Assembly (NCBI GenBank): GCA_029964075.1
Contig: CM057147.1
Span: forward strand, 13,599,513-13,663,512
Length of the DNA: 64,000 bases
Direction of reading: 5' to 3'
From: Patiria pectinifera
Lineage: Eukaryota; Echinodermata; Asteroidea; Valvatida; Asterinidae
Position numbers and translations under genes: made by a program. This document shows, in pieces, positions 45,121 to 56,509 of this stretch. The stretch's first letter is position 1; each line of letters starts with the position of its first letter. A model generated the notes under the pieces. It did not search any database, had not been told where the DNA came from, and saw nothing but the letters and a program-made list of their open reading frames with translations.

Positions 45121-46689
45121 ATAATAATAATAATAATAGTGGATATTTATAAAGCGCACGTATCCACCAGGACTGGTGCTCAAGGCGCTACATCATTATT
45201 ACCCCTGCTCATTGGGCACATGAAACAATCCAAATACCATCTCAGCTCTATGGTGTTCTATATCTGCCATCTCGCGTGGCGGATCTCGCGTGGCGGATCT
45301 CGCGTCGCGCCTCGCGGATCTCGCGTCGCGCCTCGCGGATCTCGCCTCGCGCCTCGCGGATCTCGCCTCGCGGATCTCGCCTCGCGGATCTCGCCTCGCG
45401 GATCTCGCCTCGCGGATCTCGCCTCGCGGATCTCGCCTCGCGGATCTCGCCTCGCGGATCTCGCCTCGCGGATCTCGCCTCGCGGATCTCGCCTCGCGGA
45501 TCTCGCCTCACGTTTTTTTTCTTCTGGGTGTTGCGCATGCGCATATATATAAGAGAAATGATGGCTATATCCCATTCAGAGACGCCTCTCCTATAGATTG
45601 GCTTGTGAATAAAAGTGTGCGTAAGAAATGCGCATGCGCAACACCCAGAAGAAAAAAAACGCGAGGCGAGATCCGCGAGGCGAGATCCGCGAGGCGAGAT
45701 CCGCGAGGCGAGATCCGCGAGGCGAGATCCGCGAGGGGAGATCCGCGAGGCGAGATCCGCGAGGCGAGATCCGCGAGGCGAGATCCGCGAGGCGAGATCC
45801 GCGAGGCGAGATCCGCGAGGGGAGATCCGCGAGGCGAGATCCGCGAGGCGAGATCCGCGAGGCGAGATCCGCGAGGCGAGATCGGGGAGGCGAGATCCGC
45901 GAGGCGAGATCCGCGAGGCGAGATCCGCGAGACGAGATCCGCGAGGCGAGATCCGCCACGCGAGATCCGCCACGCGAGATCCGCGAGGCGAGATCCGCCA
46001 CGCGAGATCCGCGAGGCGAGATCCGCGAGGCGAGATCCGCGAGGCGAGATCCGCGAGGGGAGATCCGCGAGGCGAGATCCGCGAGGCGAGATCCGCCACG
46101 CGAGATCCGCCACGCGAGATCCGCGAGGCGAGATCCGCCACGCGAGATCCGCGAGGCGAGATCCGCGAGGCGCGAGGCGAGATCCGCGAGGGGAGATCCG
46201 CGAGGCGAGATCCGCGAGGCGAGATCCGCGAGGCGAGATCCGCGAGGCGAGATCCGCGAGGCGAGATCCGCGAGGCGCGAGGCGAGATCCGCGAGGCGCC
46301 ACGCGAGATCCGCGAGGCGCGAGGCGAGATCCGCGAGGCGCCACGCGAGATCCGCGAGGCGCGACGCGAGATCCGCGAGGCGCGACGCGAGATCCGCCAC
46401 GCGAGATCCGCCACGCGAGATGGCAGATATAGAACACCATACAGCTCCCTGGGGAGTATACAGCTCGATGCAGCCTGTTAGGCGCAAGGAAGCTAATTCA
46501 ATCACAATAACCATCTCTGCCCTCACAGGTACCCATTTACTCCTGGGTGGAGAGAAGCAATGAGTGACAAAGTGCCTTGCCCAAGGGCACACGCACCATG
46601 ACCCCGCCAGGACTCGAACCCACGACCTGCAGCTTTACCCACAGACCACGAATCAGTGCCCTTAACCACGAGGCCACAGCACTCCACGG
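45121..46689 (-). mobile_element. tRNA-derived SINE interrupted by a foldback element
   Basis: Read on the minus strand, a tRNA-like head (A-box-like TGGCCTCGTGGTTAAGG, B-box-like GGGTTCGAGTCC near 46610-46680) leads into a body with CCCTTGGGCAAGGCAC. The foldback insertion at 45251-46439 follows. Body sequence resumes at CTCAAGGCGCT-containing DNA and ends in an (ATT)n tail at about 45121-45138. Both halves together give one SINE of about 380 bp. The break is at a single TA. Confidence 0.7.
45251..46439. mobile_element. Foldback element built of a 14-bp minisatellite
   Basis: The ends are TGGTGTTCTATATCTGCCAT and its exact complement, flanked by TA on each side (45249-45250 and 46440-46441), so Tc1/mariner-type targeting is likely. 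Inside, the unit GAGGCGAGATCCGC (complement GCGGATCTCGCCTC) repeats, on the left arm as one strand and on the right arm, which is far longer, as the other. A spacer lies at 45508-45660. The spacer itself is bounded by CTTCTGGGTGTTGCGCATGC and its complement. The 14-bp unit holds no stop in any frame on either strand, so six long ORFs (up to 388 codons, repeating ADLASRISPRGSRL-type peptides) arise with no sign of being genes. Confidence 0.9.
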
Positions 46690-47262
46690 ATGTCAAAGTA
46701 CTTTGGCTATTTGAACCAATCTCCGTAACGATTACATCATTCTATTAATTTCTTATCAGCCTGACTTTGGATTGAATTATAAGCACACCACTCACAAACT
46801 ATTTCTGGTGTTTAGGCAATTCTAATCATTTTGCCATGGTGTCACTGTGTAAACTGTAGAGCGGGTTGCATGTATATTTTTGGAGTATACTAGTAGCTAT
46901 CGTTCCACCATGACTCCAGTGTTCAAGGTTACTAACAAACAACTCAGTGAAGCGTCAAATCAAAGAATTGTTGGCATTCCGAAATATTCATTGATTGGGA
47001 AATTGGCTTTTATTTTTGAACAGCCATGACTCACGCTGCCATAAATAAACCCGACTAAAACACCTCCGCGTAGTACACGAAACTCAGGTCACACCTAGTT
47101 AGAATTTTGCCGACGAGTTCCGCTTTAATTGCAGTGTACTTTCATACTGTATTGCACTATACAACTATAGACTTGCAGTATTTCCTTTCATGCGGAAAAA
47201 AAACCGGATGGAAAGTTGTAGGAAGAGTCAGCCGATTATAATTCTGGAAGAGTTGGGAAGGG
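46690..47262. other. Unassigned stretch, possible 5' region of the gene at 50.1 kb
   Basis: No coding exon recognised. If the 47269-50084 transposon is ignored, the last bases here (up to TCTTTA at 47263-47268) would join directly to CATCC and the ATG at 50096, so the promoter and 5'UTR of that gene may lie in this stretch. No clear TATA box was found. Confidence 0.35.
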
Positions 47263-47268
47263 TCTTTA

Positions 47269-50084
47269 CCAAAGATCCTATAGCGCCGTAGGCGCAAGAT
47301 AGATCACTGTGTACTGAACGCCCATTGGCTGAGCGTGTCACTCACGGAGCCGAGCCGCCGCCATTTTAGGAAGTAAAGTCGCGGTGTCTGGACGCCCTCT
47401 CGTGAATTTCCCCATAGCTTATCGTTGTTGAAAAAAGTAAACAACTTGACAACAAGTTTTCATCGTAATTTTGTGGGAAATCAGGTGGCATTCTTAAGAT
47501 TGATAAGCAGTCATAATTGAAGCATATATTCGGTACGTATGTTCACGTATGCATTTTGTTTAGGTTTATTTCAAATGGTGACTTTTTAAAGAAAATAGGT
47601 TTTGGTCGACGAAAACAAATTTTGGCATAGCAATGCATACTAATGTTACTTATAATAGCAAGGCACACATGGCACATGCTTCATGAAAGTTTGATCTTCC
47701 CGATTTTCCTCAAAAGTACTTATAGTTGTTTGTTATTGTTAACTTGGATGAACTTCACATTAATTCAGTTAAATATTAGCTAGGCCACAAAGTAATTCAA
47801 ACATTCTTTGGAAATGAGAACATAGTATCATGCTGACGTCCGGAAATTGGGCACAAATCTATCATAGTTCTTACACAACTTGACAACACGTTTTCATTGT
47901 AATTTTATGGAAAATAAGCATCCAGGTCGAGTCCGAGTCACAAGCTGCAAAGGACTCGAGTCTCAAGTCCGAGTCACGACCGTCACCTTGAGTACCGCAT
48001 TGGAAATACATTTTCAGGTACTGCGAAAACCTTACAGTGTAAATTTCCACTTTTTTTAGACAGCTTTTCCCTCATTCAATAAACGATATAAAATAATCCA
48101 TAGATAGAAAGTCATTCGATCTACGGTGATCTGCAGATCTGTATGCTTTGTCCTTTTATTTAACATACAATTAGGGGGGCTCCTTTGGGGTTTTTGCCCA
48201 CGGCCTTTGGCCCCGGTGCGCAGGAACAAAAAAAGATAACGACATAGACACATTTTTATTTATTTTTTGCCACAAAGTGTATCTTTGTTTCAAAATCTTT
48301 GTTTCAAATTCAATCGCCATTTTTGTTTACAACAAATACATATTAAATCTTTATAATAATTCAGTTTGTGAGCAAACAAAATTTGTGTCGGAAAAGGCCT
48401 CAACAATTGTAGTTTTTAATACACCGGTTATGTTAAAAATTTTGAGTGAAACTTTTATACAGTTAAAAATTAGGGATATCACACAAATAAAGTTAAATAC
48501 ACTGTATTTGGCCTGCAAATTATTGAAACATTCTTTGTATGTACATGTACACGTATCATGAACATAAACACGATACACCATTTATCATGCTGACGTCCGG
48601 AAATTGGGCACATATCAGGCGGAGGGGTTGTTCCTTTGTTCATGTTCCTTAAATCATGGGGGGAAGGGGGGGGGGTAGACTTCCAAGAAAATGACATGTT
48701 TACAAATAAGAATGGTAGGCCTATTGGCAAAAACCACGTAAAAACGTGTTGCAATCTGACGCCACTTTATATCATCTCAATGAAGGTCATTCATTGCAAA
48801 AATAATATTTAACTTGAATCTGGGACCAAGAAACATTTCCAATTTTGAGGTAAGAATTAAAAAGTTTTCTTGCCTCTCCATAGACTTTGTTCACAACTGC
48901 AGAAGTGGCATCACATTGCAACATTTTTCCCAAAATACTTTATCTTAATTTTTTTTGTGAGGAATTTTTTGGCAGTGTATTTATCAGGCTCCCGTAACTA
49001 AGTAAATGATAATGTGCCAAATAGGCACTCATCATGGCCAGCAAATTATTGAAACATGTAGGCCCATTTTTCCCTCACCAAAATGGCCGCCCTACTGGAG
49101 TGGACGGAGGACTTGGCTGGGAGTGGATGCAGGACTTGGCTGGGAGTGGATGCAGGACTTGGCTGGGAGTGGATGCAGGACTTGGCTGGGGTTGGATGCA
49201 GGACTTGGCCGGGAGTGGATGCAGGACTTGGCCGGGAGTGGATGCAGGACTTGGCCGGGAGTGGATGCAGGACTTGGCCGGGAGTGGATGCTTAAATATA
49301 GTGGCGTTCTTCCCAGCAAATCTTTGCGACGGGTGTTCTGTACCCACTGTAGACATCTGCAGAAATTGAAAAGCAAAAATACATTTTCAGAGGATTTTCC
49401 AAACCCCCCTTGTTAAATACATTTATTTGTTATTTCCAGAATGTCTCACTGAGGACTAGGCAAGCTTATTTCTTTAAATTAGGCCGAGCCTATTTTGCCT
49501 AGGCTATCTATGTGCCTCCCTACATCATGTACATGCCCTACGTTACGTAATGCAATGAAGACGCCATCCAGGCCTTAGCTAGGCCTAGCCCAGCCTAGGC
49601 CAAGGCATGTCTAATGGCTAACTGTAACCATCCAGAATCAAGGCTAGGCACATGCCCATGGACGAATTAGACATACGCCTAAGATTACATTTCTTGGGGG
49701 AAAGGAACGAATAACATGAATAAAAGAATGAACAAAAATTTGGCCTCAACTTACTCAAGCGTCAAGGGTCAATCTGCAGATTAATTTACGCGATAAAGGC
49801 AACATTAAAAGTTAAAAATCTGTTTCTTACCTCTCCTTGTTCTTTGGGAATCTAAAGAATGACAAGTCTGGGCATTTTGACTGCCGATTATGGCAATTTA
49901 TTGCCGAACAATGGGCAGAAGAACACGAAGGACTGGCAGACGCCATTGTTAATATATGTACACATCCGGGACCTTTTCAACTTTTTGCATTCTATCATGG
50001 CGGCGGGAGTCTGCCCGACGTGATTACGCTTTTTGCCGTTGAGTAATCCATCTTGCGCCGCAAGCGGCGCTATAGGATCTTTGG
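47269..50084. mobile_element. 2.8-kb terminal-inverted-repeat transposon with 6-bp target duplication
   Basis: The ends are perfect 20-bp inverted repeats, CCAAAGATCCTATAGCGCCG and its complement, extended by GGCGCAAGAT on both sides after a small gap. TCTTTA is repeated at 47263-47268 and 50085-50090. The interior has duplicated phrases (ATGCTGACGTCCGGAAATTG at 47830 and 48588; CAACTTGACAAC.AGTTTTCAT at 47452 and 47879) and the 23-bp minisatellite at 49109. No transposase domain was recognised. The superfamily is unassigned: few families make 6-bp duplications. Confidence 0.85.
49109..49291 (+). repeat. 23-bp minisatellite, eight copies
   Basis: The unit GGACTTGGCTGGGAGTGGAT plus GCA repeats eight times. 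The first four mostly have GGCTGGG and the last four GGCCGGG, which shows stepwise expansion from two variants. The unit has no stop, so repeated-peptide ORFs in several frames are artefacts. Confidence 0.95.
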
Positions 50085-50095
50085 TCTTTACATCC

Positions 50096-52611
50096 ATGAT
50101 AATGGGTTACATCCTCGTCTTCACCTTCTTGGCTTGTGTTTGGTCGAACACCTGCTCGGCTCAAGGAAACCTACCGCCTGAGCTTATTGGACCGACTCAG
50201 ATAGCGCTCATGCGGGCGTACTTCTGTTCAAGGTAACCTGACGTTTTTCCTCTCTTCGTCTTGTGCTTTTGCATAGAGGTTGGGCATGACTGGTAACACA
50301 AGCATATTAAATATTGAGACAAAACACTGAGACTTTCGGCGTCAATATAATGTTTAGAAACACGGACGAAACCCACCTAAAGTAAAGTCACGGTCTACAG
50401 AAAATCGGCCCTACTACTAAATAGAAAAACAATCACACCTATGCAACACAATAACTAAAAACTTTTTTTATTTTATTGGAATGAAATGTTGCCTAGATGT
50501 TGAGCATGACTGGCACCGCAAGCCTGTTGAATATTGAGAGAAAATATAGAATTATCAATGTCAATATGATTTTTTGTAACATCGACAAACCAGCCAAAAT
50601 GAAGTCACGGTGTCCAGAAAATCGGCTTTACTATTGAACAGAAACACAGTCACACCTATGTCACTCAAAAACCGTGTGTATTTTTCCTAGAGGTTGAGCA
50701 TGACTGCCAAGATATGCATGTTAAATATTGATAGAAAGCACAAAGATAAATGGCGTCAATATAATTTAAGTAACACGGACAAAACCCATCCATAGTGAAG
50801 TTACGGTATACATTAAATCGGCCTAACTATACTGAACAGAAAAACAATAACACCTATGTCGCACGATAACTAAAAAAACTATTTATTTTATTGGATTAAA
50901 ATATTGGCTGTATGTTAAGCATGACTGGCAACACCAGCCTCTTAAATATTGAGAGAAAATATAGAGATTATCGACAATACATTGAAATTGAAATTGAGAA
51001 TTGAGCTTGGCGATGTTCGGGGACAAAATTAAAGTATCGATTTAAGGAATTTGTGTGATACAAGTCATCCCTTTTGGCTGTCATTTTAGTACATTTTTGG
51101 GTTGAAACTAAGTAATAAATAAGGAGATAATCTCCTTTTTTTACAAGCAGCCTTTTTTCATAAGTGCACGAACATCTTTAATATTATTTTGACACCATGA
51201 AAAGCGCCACCTATTGTCAGATAGTGTCCGCTTTGAAGGGCGCCCCCAAAGAAAGATGGTGTCCAGCGGGCCGCCCCCTCCCCCATTTATTTTACGGAGG
51301 CTGGGTGGACGCTGGTGATGGGTTTTCTGAAGTAAAAGAAACCTGGTTACTGTGCCTGAACCTTTTAAAACTCAATAACAACATTTGAATCTAATTTATA
51401 TCATTATGCAGTAATAGGTGCAATTACAAAGATTACACCATGGGAACCATCTGCTGCGTTATCTGTCAAAACAGCTTCGAATATGGTGTTACGAGTTAAT
51501 GTAGGTAGGTGTGTAACGTTTACGCCCACTCTCCAAACAAACCATTTTCCAGCCTGTATTATTTTTTTTAATTATTTTAAAACTGGATGCGCCCAACTTT
51601 GTTAGTGTTCATTACACTGATTTCAGCATTTCAAATAGGTTATTTCCGACGTTTTCTTCAAGACGTATTTAGACCAGTTATTATTGGGAACTTCACCTTT
51701 AAAAGGTCTTTTGAATTCTGAGACCATTACAGAAAAAAATAAGTGATACTACTTTTAAACGTCGTTGACTGATTAATTCAATTAACATCCGGTGTTTTTT
51801 TTTTTTTTTTTTTTTACATATAGTGGATTAAACCGCACATCCTTCATTTGGATGTAAATGCTTAGACGTGATGGTTTCGATGATCGGCCTTAAACTATAT
51901 ATTATTGTCCAATCTCATATATTCATTACCGGGGTAATGATTCCGCGTGTGATAAAAATTGAGTCATATCAATTTTTGTAGGTTTTTTTAGTTTGCTAGA
52001 CATTTATTTAACGTTGTTTCTTAAATAAGCATAACATTCATTTTAAAGTATACGTATATTGAACAAAAATTTAATTTGCTCATTATTAGTCAACAAAATA
52101 CATACTTGAATAACGTTAATTATAAAGTAAAACATAGATTTTGTTCCTCAACCTGTGGACAAATACAATTAAAATTCAAATGACTTGAACAAAGGGCAAG
52201 GACAAACAGGAACAAAACAAGCAGGGGTAAGATAATTATATATCAAGCATTATCAGGGTTAAGCAATTGAGTTGTTAGCTTTTTTAAGGTAAAGTTAGAT
52301 AAAATTAAGGATGTTTCAATTTAAAATATCACTTCATATTTAGAAATTAATTTGGAAACAATCAGTTCAATCTTTTGACGCATTGACTCTCATATTTCAC
52401 TCGTTCAACCGCAGAATCTGGTCAAGAAGGGGTTTGTGAAGACAACCAAAATGCATATTGCGGATATACTGATGCACTCGTGTGTGAATACAATGACGGG
52501 CGTGGTTGGTGTGTTAACAACTTTGATCTGCCGCCATTTTGCATATGTGAAAATCATGATGAGATGAGACCATACACAAGGGAGGCCTACGAGGAAACAA
52601 AAACTTGTTAA
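50096..52611 (+). CDS. Small secreted cysteine-rich protein, three exons, function unknown
   Basis: Exon 1 (50096-50235) encodes a signal peptide (MIMGYILVFTFLACVWSNTC, likely cut after CSA) and ends in phase 2 before GTAACC. Exon 2 (51412-51485, 74 bp) follows the acceptor ATTATGCAG, and its contents include MGTICCVICQN. It must end in phase 1 at TATG/GTGTTA, a weak donor. Exon 3 (52415-52611) follows TTCAACCGCAG and encodes VCEDNQNAYCGYTDALVCEY, then GWCVNN and FCICENHDE, and ends KTC-stop. The three phases fit only with exon 2 included, which is the main support. The predicted product is about 135 residues, the mature part with roughly 12 cysteines, so extracellular and disulfide-bonded. 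I do not recognise the family. The start codon is 11 bp from a transposon end (47269-50084), and intron 1 holds a four-copy diverged repeat. Confidence 0.5.
50270..50990 (+). repeat. Four diverged tandem units of about 200 bp (intronic)
   Basis: GTTGAGCATGACTGGCA variants followed by TTAAATATTGAGAGAAAA, a GTCAATATAA word, a second half with ACACGGACAAA.CC, AAGT.ACGGT and AATCGGCC.TACTA occur near 50276, 50496, 50690 and 50907. They lie inside intron 1 of the 50.1-kb gene. Confidence 0.8.
50991..51411 (+). other. Rest of intron 1
   Basis: No exon seen except the acceptor at 51410-51411. The ORF 51197-51388 lacks splice or domain support. Confidence 0.4.
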
Positions 52612-53900
52612 TAAGTGTGGAAATCTTTGACAAACCTGAAGATTCACTCACGAGGCCCCCTTCAATCGAGAAACCATCGTGCATGTATTTGTACAAAGCA
52701 ACTGCCTTGTTACAGAACATCTGAACAATAGCTAGCACTGTAGCACAATGCTTTTGCCATTGAAAGGGGCCTTCGTGATAGAATTGATAACCTGCCCGGA
52801 TTGGTCCAGCCTATATAGGTCACTGTCAGACTGGAGTCTCTTGTTCTGAAACGTGCGAGACTAAATCAGGCCAACTTTACCCACTCTTTAACCAGCAAAT
52901 TTCTCCTAAAATTTCACTTGACAAAGAAGAGGTCCTTCACCAACTAAGTTTGAAGACTCAATTCAGTTTTTAAGGGAGACATTTCTACAATATTTTGCAC
53001 ATAAGACGGCAGTCAAGTGATTACATAATGAGGCTTAATACTAAACTGGTACATGCCTAAAGCATGGGCCAACTGTTTGATTAAAAAACTATCCTCTTCA
53101 ATCGTTGTCATTAGTCTGGTGAATGACTATTGAGAAATGTGTAGTAACAGAGACCTAACACGAAGGTTGTTGGACTGGTTGTTTCAGGTGCCAGTCTATT
53201 TTCTTCTATTGCATGTTTTCTGTTTCAAGCGCGGGTAGAACATAAATAATGACACAAGTTTGACACAGATTATAACTTTGTGGAATCAGCCATGTTTCAG
53301 AGATTGACATATACACAGCGCCATCTGTTGGCTAAAGGGTGCATAGTACATATTGTTACATCCTCCCCTTTTTGAGTTTGTGGAAAATGCATACAATTTG
53401 GGTTTTTTTCCCCACAAATTACATGTAGAACATTGAGTTCCTTATACATTTAACAGTCTGATGGTAACAACAGTAACGTCTTTGAGTTCAAAGTTCAAGA
53501 GTTCACATGCTGGGTGGAAATTAGCTGTTTTTCAACAATAGTGCTGAGATTATTTTTTTCTTTTCAAAAGGCTTTCAAAATGCAGGCTTCCATGTCTGAA
53601 TCAACAATTTTAACTAGATGGCTTAAAGAGTAATATGATTAGGCAACAACAGCTTATCAAAAAATTAGAGTTCGTGAATTTCGCTGCTCTGTTATAGCGT
53701 CTAAGTTCGTAATAGAACTAGCTTTGCTGATCAACTGGCCACGCTTCGCCTTTGCAACCACACGGCTGTACAGACAGACTGATCATTGGTAGTATTGCGC
53801 ATGCCTCATCGCAGATAATTAGGAGGTGACCGGTCACGTGAGAGGGTCTAATCAATACAAGGGTACATGAGTCCGCTTCCCTAGAGCCTGATTTTCATAT
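52612..53900. other. Intergenic stretch
   Basis: The 3' flank of the 50.1-kb gene. No clear AATAAA was found; ATTAAA occurs near 53080. No other gene seen. Confidence 0.35.
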
Positions 53901-53921
53901 GGCACCAGCAAAATATGCGGC

Positions 53922-53955
53922 TATAAAAGAGCACTTAAACTGTGTTGGCTTGTCA
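53922..53955 (+). promoter_or_regulatory. TATA box and initiator of the 54.6-kb gene
   Basis: TATAAAAG at 53922-53929 is followed 33 bp later by an initiator-like TCACTGT (A at 53955). A non-coding exon then runs to AAG/GTATGT at 54099-54100. Spacing is typical of a focused core promoter, which suits a gene with strong regulated expression. Confidence 0.6.
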
Positions 53956-54099
53956 CTGTTGGTTCTTCTAAGAGAGTGATATCACTATACAACTGAACTG
54001 AACACTAGTCTAGTTGAGAAAGATCGCTGTCTGCAGCAACACAGTCTGTACAATCGCTCAAGACTTCAAGTCACACCTCTCAAGACAATATCTTACAAG
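53955..54099 (+). other. Non-coding 5'UTR exon of the 54.6-kb gene
   Basis: Predicted from the initiator to the donor ACAAG/GTATGT. The next exon's acceptor (CTTTCCTTCCAG) sits directly before the ATG at 54637, which requires an upstream untranslated exon; this is the obvious candidate. Confidence 0.55.
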
Positions 54100-54636
54100 G
54101 TATGTTTTTGGGATGATTACACGTTTCTTTTCTGATGTTCGCATTGCAGTCTGTGAACGGAAGACAATCGTGAAACGTATGCGCGATCCTGTCTGAAGTG
54201 AACTGCCAGTAAATTTGAAAATGTAATGTCATCATTTCATACTATTATTACTAGACAAGTTATAATTGGAAAATGCTACTCTGTACGAAGTATTAGAACA
54301 GAATATGAGATAAGGCACAGGAGAACGATATGGTTTATTAGTATTGATTGTGAGAGCTTATAATCTCAGGATCGTCCAGCTCGAGAAAGTGACAGTTTAT
54401 TGAGGAGAGCTACAAAAAAAAATGTCTCAAGACACTGAGCATTAGAAGAGCAAAGGGGGCAGGACTGAGCTCCAGTCGGGGGCATTCATTCCTTAATTAG
54501 GTCTCTGCTGCCGCAAAATTGCCTTGAATATTATCTTCTTACTATCACCAATAAGTCATTAACGAAAAAAAAGGGGGGAAATACTAGTTAAACACAATGT
54601 TTACAATGTTGTTAATTTATTATTCTTTCCTTCCAG

Positions 54637-56288
54637 ATGAAAACATTCGTCGTGTTTCTGGGTATCTGCTCTTTGAGTTTCTTTGAGATCGGCGCTTTAG
54701 AGCTACCGACTTGCCCAACGCCATCGGACTCTGGTAAGTATGGCCTTACATTGTCGGTCACACCAGATGTCAACTTGTATATCTGTGCTACTGTATGGAT
54801 GCAAAGCATAGGTCGTGCTTAACAGAGACCTGCATGGCGACAACTGGTAGTCGACTGCTCCGCAGCCGACCGATGATGATGATGATGACATTCTAGGCCT
54901 TGATGAAAAACATGGCTTTTGGCTATGTTCTCGTGGAAACATCAAATATCACAGAGTTCCGTTTTGAAATATACTGACACAATCCAAGGCAAACATTAAT
55001 TTCGCTGCATTTAAAAAGTACACGTCAGAGCAATGTCTTGTAAAAGTCACGTGCACACAAGAAAATATTCTTACATTGGTTTCCCTGGCCAATTTCATTA
55101 AAAACCGATCGAGACCATTTCAAATTCGTTTTAAAACGAATGCTCCCTAATATGAACATTCGGACGTAAACAAAAAAATCGCACGATTTCGCTATTTGAG
55201 CAGTCTTTCGATAAATGGGTTCATTCAAATTCAAATAGTTGTTTCGTTCATTTAAATTCGTCGAAGTCCAACGAAAGCGGTTGATAAAGAATTATTTGTC
55301 ATCAATTGGCAAACATTTTATCGCATGTCTGTACTCAAATTCGTTTCCGTGGTAGGCATTTGCTGATTTGTATTTGCCTATATAAAAGGAAACACAAAAT
55401 GTTTTGTTGCTCGTTATAATGTTGACCATACTTTTGCTTCACAATTTTTAACTTTTAATTTGAAATGGTCCATATATTTAACAAAAGATTGAAATGAAGA
55501 AAATACACAATCCCAGTCCTGTGCTTACGGAATAACTGACTGTTTTTAGTTTGTGTGTGTGCTGAAATTGGCCGGGGAAAAGCGTGTTTAAATTCGGGGA
55601 ATTAAACAGTTACGGTCAAACATTGCCATTTCGTTGTGAATATGATATCAAAAAGGTTTCAATTTTAGACATTTGCAAACTAATAAAGTTAGCAACATCC
55701 AAAATATTCGCAGACATTTGTGACTCTTCACATTGCTGATCTTTACGGTAGACGTGAAACGTTAGCTGAATAAATGACATGTAATTATCAGTTGCGCGTT
55801 CAAGACCACTGTAACATATTGAATTCGGGGGTCTGAGAGATAAAACCATTAAAAGGCCGGGATTAAACTCGGAATGAACTTCTAGTAGTAATTGCTCGAT
55901 TTTTTTCCGATCTACCGGTGTTTCTGTATGCCAAACATCTGCTACATACCTTAGTGAATGTCTGGATGATGCCAGAGAGGCATGTAGGCAGTATGGCCAA
56001 CATCTGTGCAGTTTGGACGAGCTAAAGGCTGCCTTTGACAGTGGAGTAAGGAGTACAACCTGGAATATGTTGGACGTCCGGGATAGGGATGCACGGATAC
56101 ATGTTTGTCAGGTTGGTTCCGGTCATCGTTACGACGGTGACGAGTGCTTTGTGAAAGTTGGTCCTTATGCTACTTGGCACATTCCGAACACCCCAAGACC
56201 TCCCACCAATGCACGTGCTTTCTGCTGTAAGAATGATCCCGCTACCTTCACATATCACGATGTAAAGATAACAATAGAAACTATCTAA
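54637..56288 (+). CDS. Small secreted cysteine-rich protein, function unknown (two coding exons)
   Basis: Exon 1 (54637-54733) starts with ATG right after the acceptor TTCCTTCCAG. It encodes a signal peptide (MKTFVVFLGICSLSFFEIGA) and LELPTCPTPSDS, and ends in phase 1 before GTAAGT. The last exon, best placed at 55918-56288, encodes VSVCQTSATYLSECLDDARE, ACRQYGQHLCSLDELKAAFD, then HVCQVGSGHRYDGDECFVKV and a closing AFCCKNDP before the C-terminus. The AC...G.HLCS..EL.AA pattern recalls Link- or lectin-like extracellular domains, but the rest does not match Link, so I leave the family open. The mature product is about 140 residues with nine cysteines. The expected acceptor reads CCG at 55915-55917, not CAG. 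Other AG sites nearby are out of phase, or would drop two cysteines (55976-55977). A TGA at 55875-55877 closes the frame upstream. The gene has its own TATA promoter and poly(A) signal. Confidence 0.6.
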
Positions 56289-56493
56289 ACCGGTTCCAAA
56301 AGCGCAGCTTTACATCATTTACAAGAGAGCCATCTTGGATTTTCGTGCTTTTCGAGTAGACTAAATATCAAAAAAAAAGAAAAGGGGAACACGCCTTCAG
56401 GAGGTCTGATGCATGCAAAATGGTGCGTAGCATTGTACGTTGACACGTGTTATTAACAACAGCCATCTGGTTTACGAATTTCAAATTGTCAGA

Positions 56494-56499
56494 AATAAA
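56494..56499 (+). terminator. Poly(A) signal of the 54.6-kb gene
   Basis: AATAAA, about 206 bp after the stop codon on the same strand. Confidence 0.5.
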
Positions 56500-56509
56500 T
56501 AGATTAGTA

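Noticed and set aside
45248..46592. Long ORFs (up to 388 codons) on both strands repeating arginine/serine-rich peptides
   Set aside because: They come from a stop-free 14-bp minisatellite inside a foldback element and exist in all frames at once.
49006..49416. Repeat-peptide ORFs on both strands
   Set aside because: Product of the stop-free 23-bp minisatellite; no splice or start context.
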